A DNA stretch of 64,000 nucleotides. Origin: Serratia sp. AKBS12. GTDB lineage: Bacteria; Pseudomonadota; Gammaproteobacteria; Enterobacterales; Enterobacteriaceae. Under the pieces are notes generated by a model, which ran no database searches, was not told where the DNA came from, and worked only from the letters and a program-made list of their open reading frames with translations. The DNA lies in assembly GCF_024793895.1 (NCBI RefSeq), contig NZ_JANUSB010000015.1:310001-374000 (forward strand), written 5' to 3'. The position numbers and the translations under genes were made by a program. This document shows positions 61,241 to 64,000 of the stretch, piece after piece (position 1 is the first letter of the stretch; each line of letters begins with the position of its first letter).

Positions 61241-63073
61241 TTGAGCAGCGAATTACTGTGGGTGCTATGCCTGTTGCTGATTGCCATCGTCCTGTTCACT
61301 ACCAATAAATTGCGTATGGATGTAGTGGCGCTGCTGGTGATCATCGCCTTTGTGCTGAGCGGCACCTTGAGCCTGCAGGAGGCGACGGTCGGTTTTAGCG
61401 ATCCAAACGTGATTCTAATCGCTGCGCTGTTTGTCATTGGCGAAGGGCTGGTGCGAACCGGCGTGGCCTATCAGGTCGGTGACTGGCTGGTCAAGGTGGC
61501 CGGCAGCAGCGAAACCAGAATGCTGGTGTTGCTGATGGTTACCGTCGCCGGGCTGGGAGCCTTTATGAGTTCGACCGGCGTGGTAGCGATTTTTATTCCG
61601 GTGGTGCTGAGCGTGGCGGCGCGTATGAAAACCGCCCCGGGGCGGTTGATGATGCCGCTGAGTTTTGCCGGGTTGATCAGCGGCATGATGACCCTGGTGG
61701 CGACGCCGCCGAACATGGTCGTCAACAGCGAGCTGGTGCGGGAAGGCATTCAGGGTTTCGGCTTTTTTGGCGTTACGCCGATCGGCATTATCGTCCTGGC
61801 GTTGGGCGTTGGCTATATGCTGGTGGCGCGCCGCTGGCTTGGCGATCCTGGCGTCGGTAGCAGCAAGGACACCTGGCAGCGGCGTACCTTGCGCGATTTG
61901 ATTCGTGATTACAGATTGACCGGTCGCGCACGGCGCCTGGCGATCCGCAGCGGTTCGCCGTTGATTGGCCGCGCGCTGGACGAGCTGCATTTGCGTGCGC
62001 GTTACGGCGCCAATGTGGTGGGTATCGAACGTTGGAAGCGTTTTCGGCGAGTGATGGTCAGCGCCTCGGGTAGCACCGAGCTTCGTGCGCGTGATGTACT
62101 GTTGATCGACATGTCCGACAGTGATGTGGATCTGCGTGAGTTTTGCAGCGAGCAACAGCTGGAGCCAATGGTGCTGCGCGGCGATTACTTTTCTGAACAA
62201 TCGCGCAACGTCGGTATGGCGGAAGTCTCGCTGATCCCCGACTCCGCGCTGCTGGGCCAAAGCCTGCGCGACGCGGCGTTTCGCAGCCGTTATGACCTCA
62301 ACGTGGTGGGCATTCGGCGCAACGGTGAAACCCTGTCGGGTAAATTGGTGGATGAACCGTTGGCGCTGGGCGACATTCTGCTGGTAATCGGCGACTGGAA
62401 GGCGATTCGCCAGCTCCAGGCCAAAGCCCGTGATTTTATCGTCTTCAACCTGCCGGCCGAGGTCGATGAAGTGGCTCCGGCGGTCACACAGGCGCCGCAC
62501 GCGCTATTTTGCCTGGCATTGATGGTGGCGATGATGCTGACCGATGAAGTTCCCAACCCGATTGCGGCGTTGATCGCCTGTCTGCTGATGGGCAAGTTCC
62601 GCTGTATCGACATGGAAAGCGCTTATAAATCCATCCACTGGCCGAGCATTATTTTGATTGTTGGCATGATGCCTTTTGCGCAGGCGCTACAAAAGACCGG
62701 CGGGGTGGATCTGGTCGTGCGTGGGTTGATGGATGTTGCCGGCGGCATGGGGCCACGGGTGATGCTGGTCTGTCTGTTCGTGTTGTGTGCCAGTATTGGC
62801 CTGTTTATTTCCAATACCGCCACCGCCGTGTTGATGGCACCGATCGCCATTGCCGCTGCGCGCGAGATGGGTGTGTCTCCCTATCCCTTCGCGATGATTA
62901 TCGCCATTGCCGCATCGGCAGCCTTTATGACGCCGGTTTCTTCGCCGGTCAACACGCTGGTGCTGGGGCCGGGGAATTACCGATTCGGCGATTTTGTCCG
63001 CATGGGGGTGCCGTTCACCCTATTGGTGATGCTGGTCAGCGTGGTGGTGGTGCCCTGGCTGTATGCGTTCTGA
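61241..63073 (+). CDS. yfbS: YfbS, SLC13-type transporter with RCK_C domains
   Basis: The 610-residue protein has the length of E. coli YfbS. It has two halves of an anion-transporter membrane domain ([20 protein letters not shown] near 105; [20 protein letters not shown] near 565) and, between them, two TrkA_C-like cytosolic domains ([38 protein letters not shown]). It starts with TTG at 61241 after AGAGG. The substrate is not known; relatives carry sulfate, dicarboxylates or phosphate. Confidence 0.92.
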   Translation: MSSELLWVLCLLLIAIVLFTTNKLRMDVVALLVIIAFVLSGTLSLQEATVGFSDPNVILIAALFVIGEGLVRTGVAYQVGDWLVKVAGSSETRMLVLLMVTVAGLGAFMSSTGVVAIFIPVVLSVAARMKTAPGRLMMPLSFAGLISGMMTLVATPPNMVVNSELVREGIQGFGFFGVTPIGIIVLALGVGYMLVARRWLGDPGVGSSKDTWQRRTLRDLIRDYRLTGRARRLAIRSGSPLIGRALDELHLRARYGANVVGIERWKRFRRVMVSASGSTELRARDVLLIDMSDSDVDLREFCSEQQLEPMVLRGDYFSEQSRNVGMAEVSLIPDSALLGQSLRDAAFRSRYDLNVVGIRRNGETLSGKLVDEPLALGDILLVIGDWKAIRQLQAKARDFIVFNLPAEVDEVAPAVTQAPHALFCLALMVAMMLTDEVPNPIAALIACLLMGKFRCIDMESAYKSIHWPSIILIVGMMPFAQALQKTGGVDLVVRGLMDVAGGMGPRVMLVCLFVLCASIGLFISNTATAVLMAPIAIAAAREMGVSPYPFAMIIAIAASAAFMTPVSSPVNTLVLGPGNYRFGDFVRMGVPFTLLVMLVSVVVVPWLYAF

Positions 63074-63092
63074 ACCTGCCAGGGGCGTTTGG

Positions 63093-63692
63093 TTAAAGCG
63101 TTGAATCCAGGCTGATTTCGTCCAGCGACAGGCTGAAGCTCGGGATGAACACCGCCATAAAGTATTCCATTTCCGGGCTGTTGCGCAGCCGCAACGTCTT
63201 TTCCAGGCGGGCTTTTGCCAGTTTGAATTCGTTGTTGCCGGCGGACAGCTCCTCCAGACATTTGAGATAGGCGCACAGGGCGTCCGCCTGCTTCACGACC
63301 AGCTTCTCATCCTCGGTATAATAATGTTCGTCGAGGATCGAGCGAAAATCGTTACGCAGTTCTTCCGGGATCATCTCCAGCAGTTTTTGCTGGGCTATCT
63401 TTTCTATTTTCTTGTATTCATGGGCGATCTGCGGGTTGTAATACTTGATCGGCGTCGGCATGTCGCCGGTGATCACTTCGCTGGCGTCATGATACATTGC
63501 CAGCAGCGCCACGCGATCGGCGCTGAGATTGCCGTTGAACTTGCGGTTTTTAATCACCGCCAGGGCATGGGCGACAAACGCGACCTGCAAACTGTGTTCG
63601 GATACGTTTTCGGTACGCACATTGCGCATCAGTGGCCAGCGGTTGATCAATTTCAGACGGGACAGGTGGGCAAAAAAGTGGCTCTGGCTCAT
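63093..63692 (-). CDS. yfbR: 5'-deoxynucleotidase YfbR
   Basis: YfbR is an HD-domain phosphohydrolase that removes phosphate from deoxynucleoside 5'-monophosphates, used in dUMP synthesis. The 199-residue protein equals the E. coli enzyme in length. Metal ligands are visible in [16 protein letters not shown] (H33), [18 protein letters not shown] (H68, D69) and [15 protein letters not shown] (D137). It lies between alaA and yfbS, transcribed on the minus strand. Confidence 0.95.
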   Translation of the reverse strand: MSQSHFFAHLSRLKLINRWPLMRNVRTENVSEHSLQVAFVAHALAVIKNRKFNGNLSADRVALLAMYHDASEVITGDMPTPIKYYNPQIAHEYKKIEKIAQQKLLEMIPEELRNDFRSILDEHYYTEDEKLVVKQADALCAYLKCLEELSAGNNEFKLAKARLEKTLRLRNSPEMEYFMAVFIPSFSLSLDEISLDSTL

Positions 63693-63781
63693 GGTGCTCT
63701 CTCTACAGCGGCAAGTGAGGGTTCCATTGTGAGCAGTGATGGCGGGTTATGCAACCCGGGCAGTGTGCTGGTGGGGGAGAA

Positions 63782-63801
63782 GGGCGCAGCATGCTGCGCC
63801 C
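63782..63801 (-). terminator. hairpin after alaA
   Basis: GGGCGCAGC (63782–63790) pairs with GCTGCGCCC (63793–63801) eight bases beyond the alaA stop. On the minus strand TTCTCCC follows, a poor T-tract. Confidence 0.55.
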
Positions 63802-63808
63802 ATCATGA

Positions 63809-64000
63809 CTACTGACGATAACCTTCCAGGAAACGCCCCAGTTTACCGACCGCCATCTCCAGTTCATCAACCCGCGGCAGGGTAACGATACGCACATGAT
63901 CCGGGTATGGCCAGTTGAAGGCGCTGCCTTGTACCAGCAGCACCTTTTCCTGCAGCAACAGATCCAGCACCAGTTTCTGGTCGTCGTGAATATTAAAGCG
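63809..64000 (-). CDS. alaA: alaA, C-terminal part (alanine aminotransferase)
   Basis: The last 192 bases encode, on the minus strand, 63 residues and a TAG stop. The sequence contains LLLQEKVLLVQGSAFNWPYP and HVRIVTLPRVDELEMAVGK, which match the C-terminus of AlaA (YfbQ), a PLP-dependent glutamate–pyruvate aminotransferase for alanine synthesis. The rest lies beyond the window. The yfbR–alaA order is the E. coli one. Confidence 0.9.
   Translation of the reverse strand, partial: RFNIHDDQKLVLDLLLQEKVLLVQGSAFNWPYPDHVRIVTLPRVDELEMAVGKLGRFLEGYRQ

Overview
The window reads as chromosomal DNA of an enterobacterium, most likely a Serratia. The core genes encode proteins that resemble their E. coli K-12 counterparts closely, and their order follows the E. 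coli sixA–aroC–fabB–accD–purF–hisP–ackA–alaA segment. I saw no rRNA, tRNA, CRISPR array, insertion sequence or prophage gene, and no obvious frameshift. All assignments come from reading the sequence and from memory of the families; no database search was run.

The window alternates conserved blocks with accessory inserts. Core block 1 (1–10131): 3' end of fadJ, sixA, smrB, prmB, aroC, mepA, yfcA, epmC, yfcL, mnmC and fabB. Insert 1 (10288–15052): a small lipoprotein, an apbE, a peptidase T paralogue, a MocR-type regulator and a divergent rhodanese. flk follows (15055–16086). Insert 2 (16279–27655): a complete scsABCD thiol-redox/copper-tolerance operon, the tctABC tricarboxylate transporter with its tctDE two-component system, an EamA exporter with a Fur-like box, and an AraC regulator. 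Core block 2 (27745–44623): pdxB, usg, truA, dedA, accD, folC, dedD, cvpA, purF, ubiX, the hisJQMP amino-acid importer, yfcH, folX, yfcG, yfcE and yfcD. Insert 3 (44843–55403): an omptin outer-membrane protease and two sugar modules. Core block 3 (55594–64000): pta, ackA, yfbV, yfbU, hxpA, yfbS, yfbR and the 3' end of alaA.

The most interesting stretch is insert 3. A LacI-type regulator faces an operon of a three-gene ascorbate-type PTS (EIIA, EIIB, EIIC) followed by a transketolase split into two subunits. This implies an imported ketose phosphate fed directly to transketolase. Next to it, on the other strand, an EIICB of the glucose superfamily, an RpiB-type isomerase and an AlsE-type epimerase form a minimal route from a PTS-imported aldohexose such as D-allose to fructose-6-phosphate. 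A divergent RpiR-type regulator accompanies them. Between the EIICB and RpiR genes lie three inverted repeats of identical geometry, TTCAC-N16-GTGAA, which look like the RpiR operators.

Other regulatory sites visible directly: adjacent FadR- and FabR-like sites before fabB, a PurR box before cvpA–purF, a sigma-54 promoter before hisJ, a hairpin between hisJ and hisQ, two LacI-type palindromes plus a perfect CRP site before the ascorbate-type PTS, an inverted repeat between the MocR regulator and the rhodanese, and a long inverted repeat in the aroC leader.
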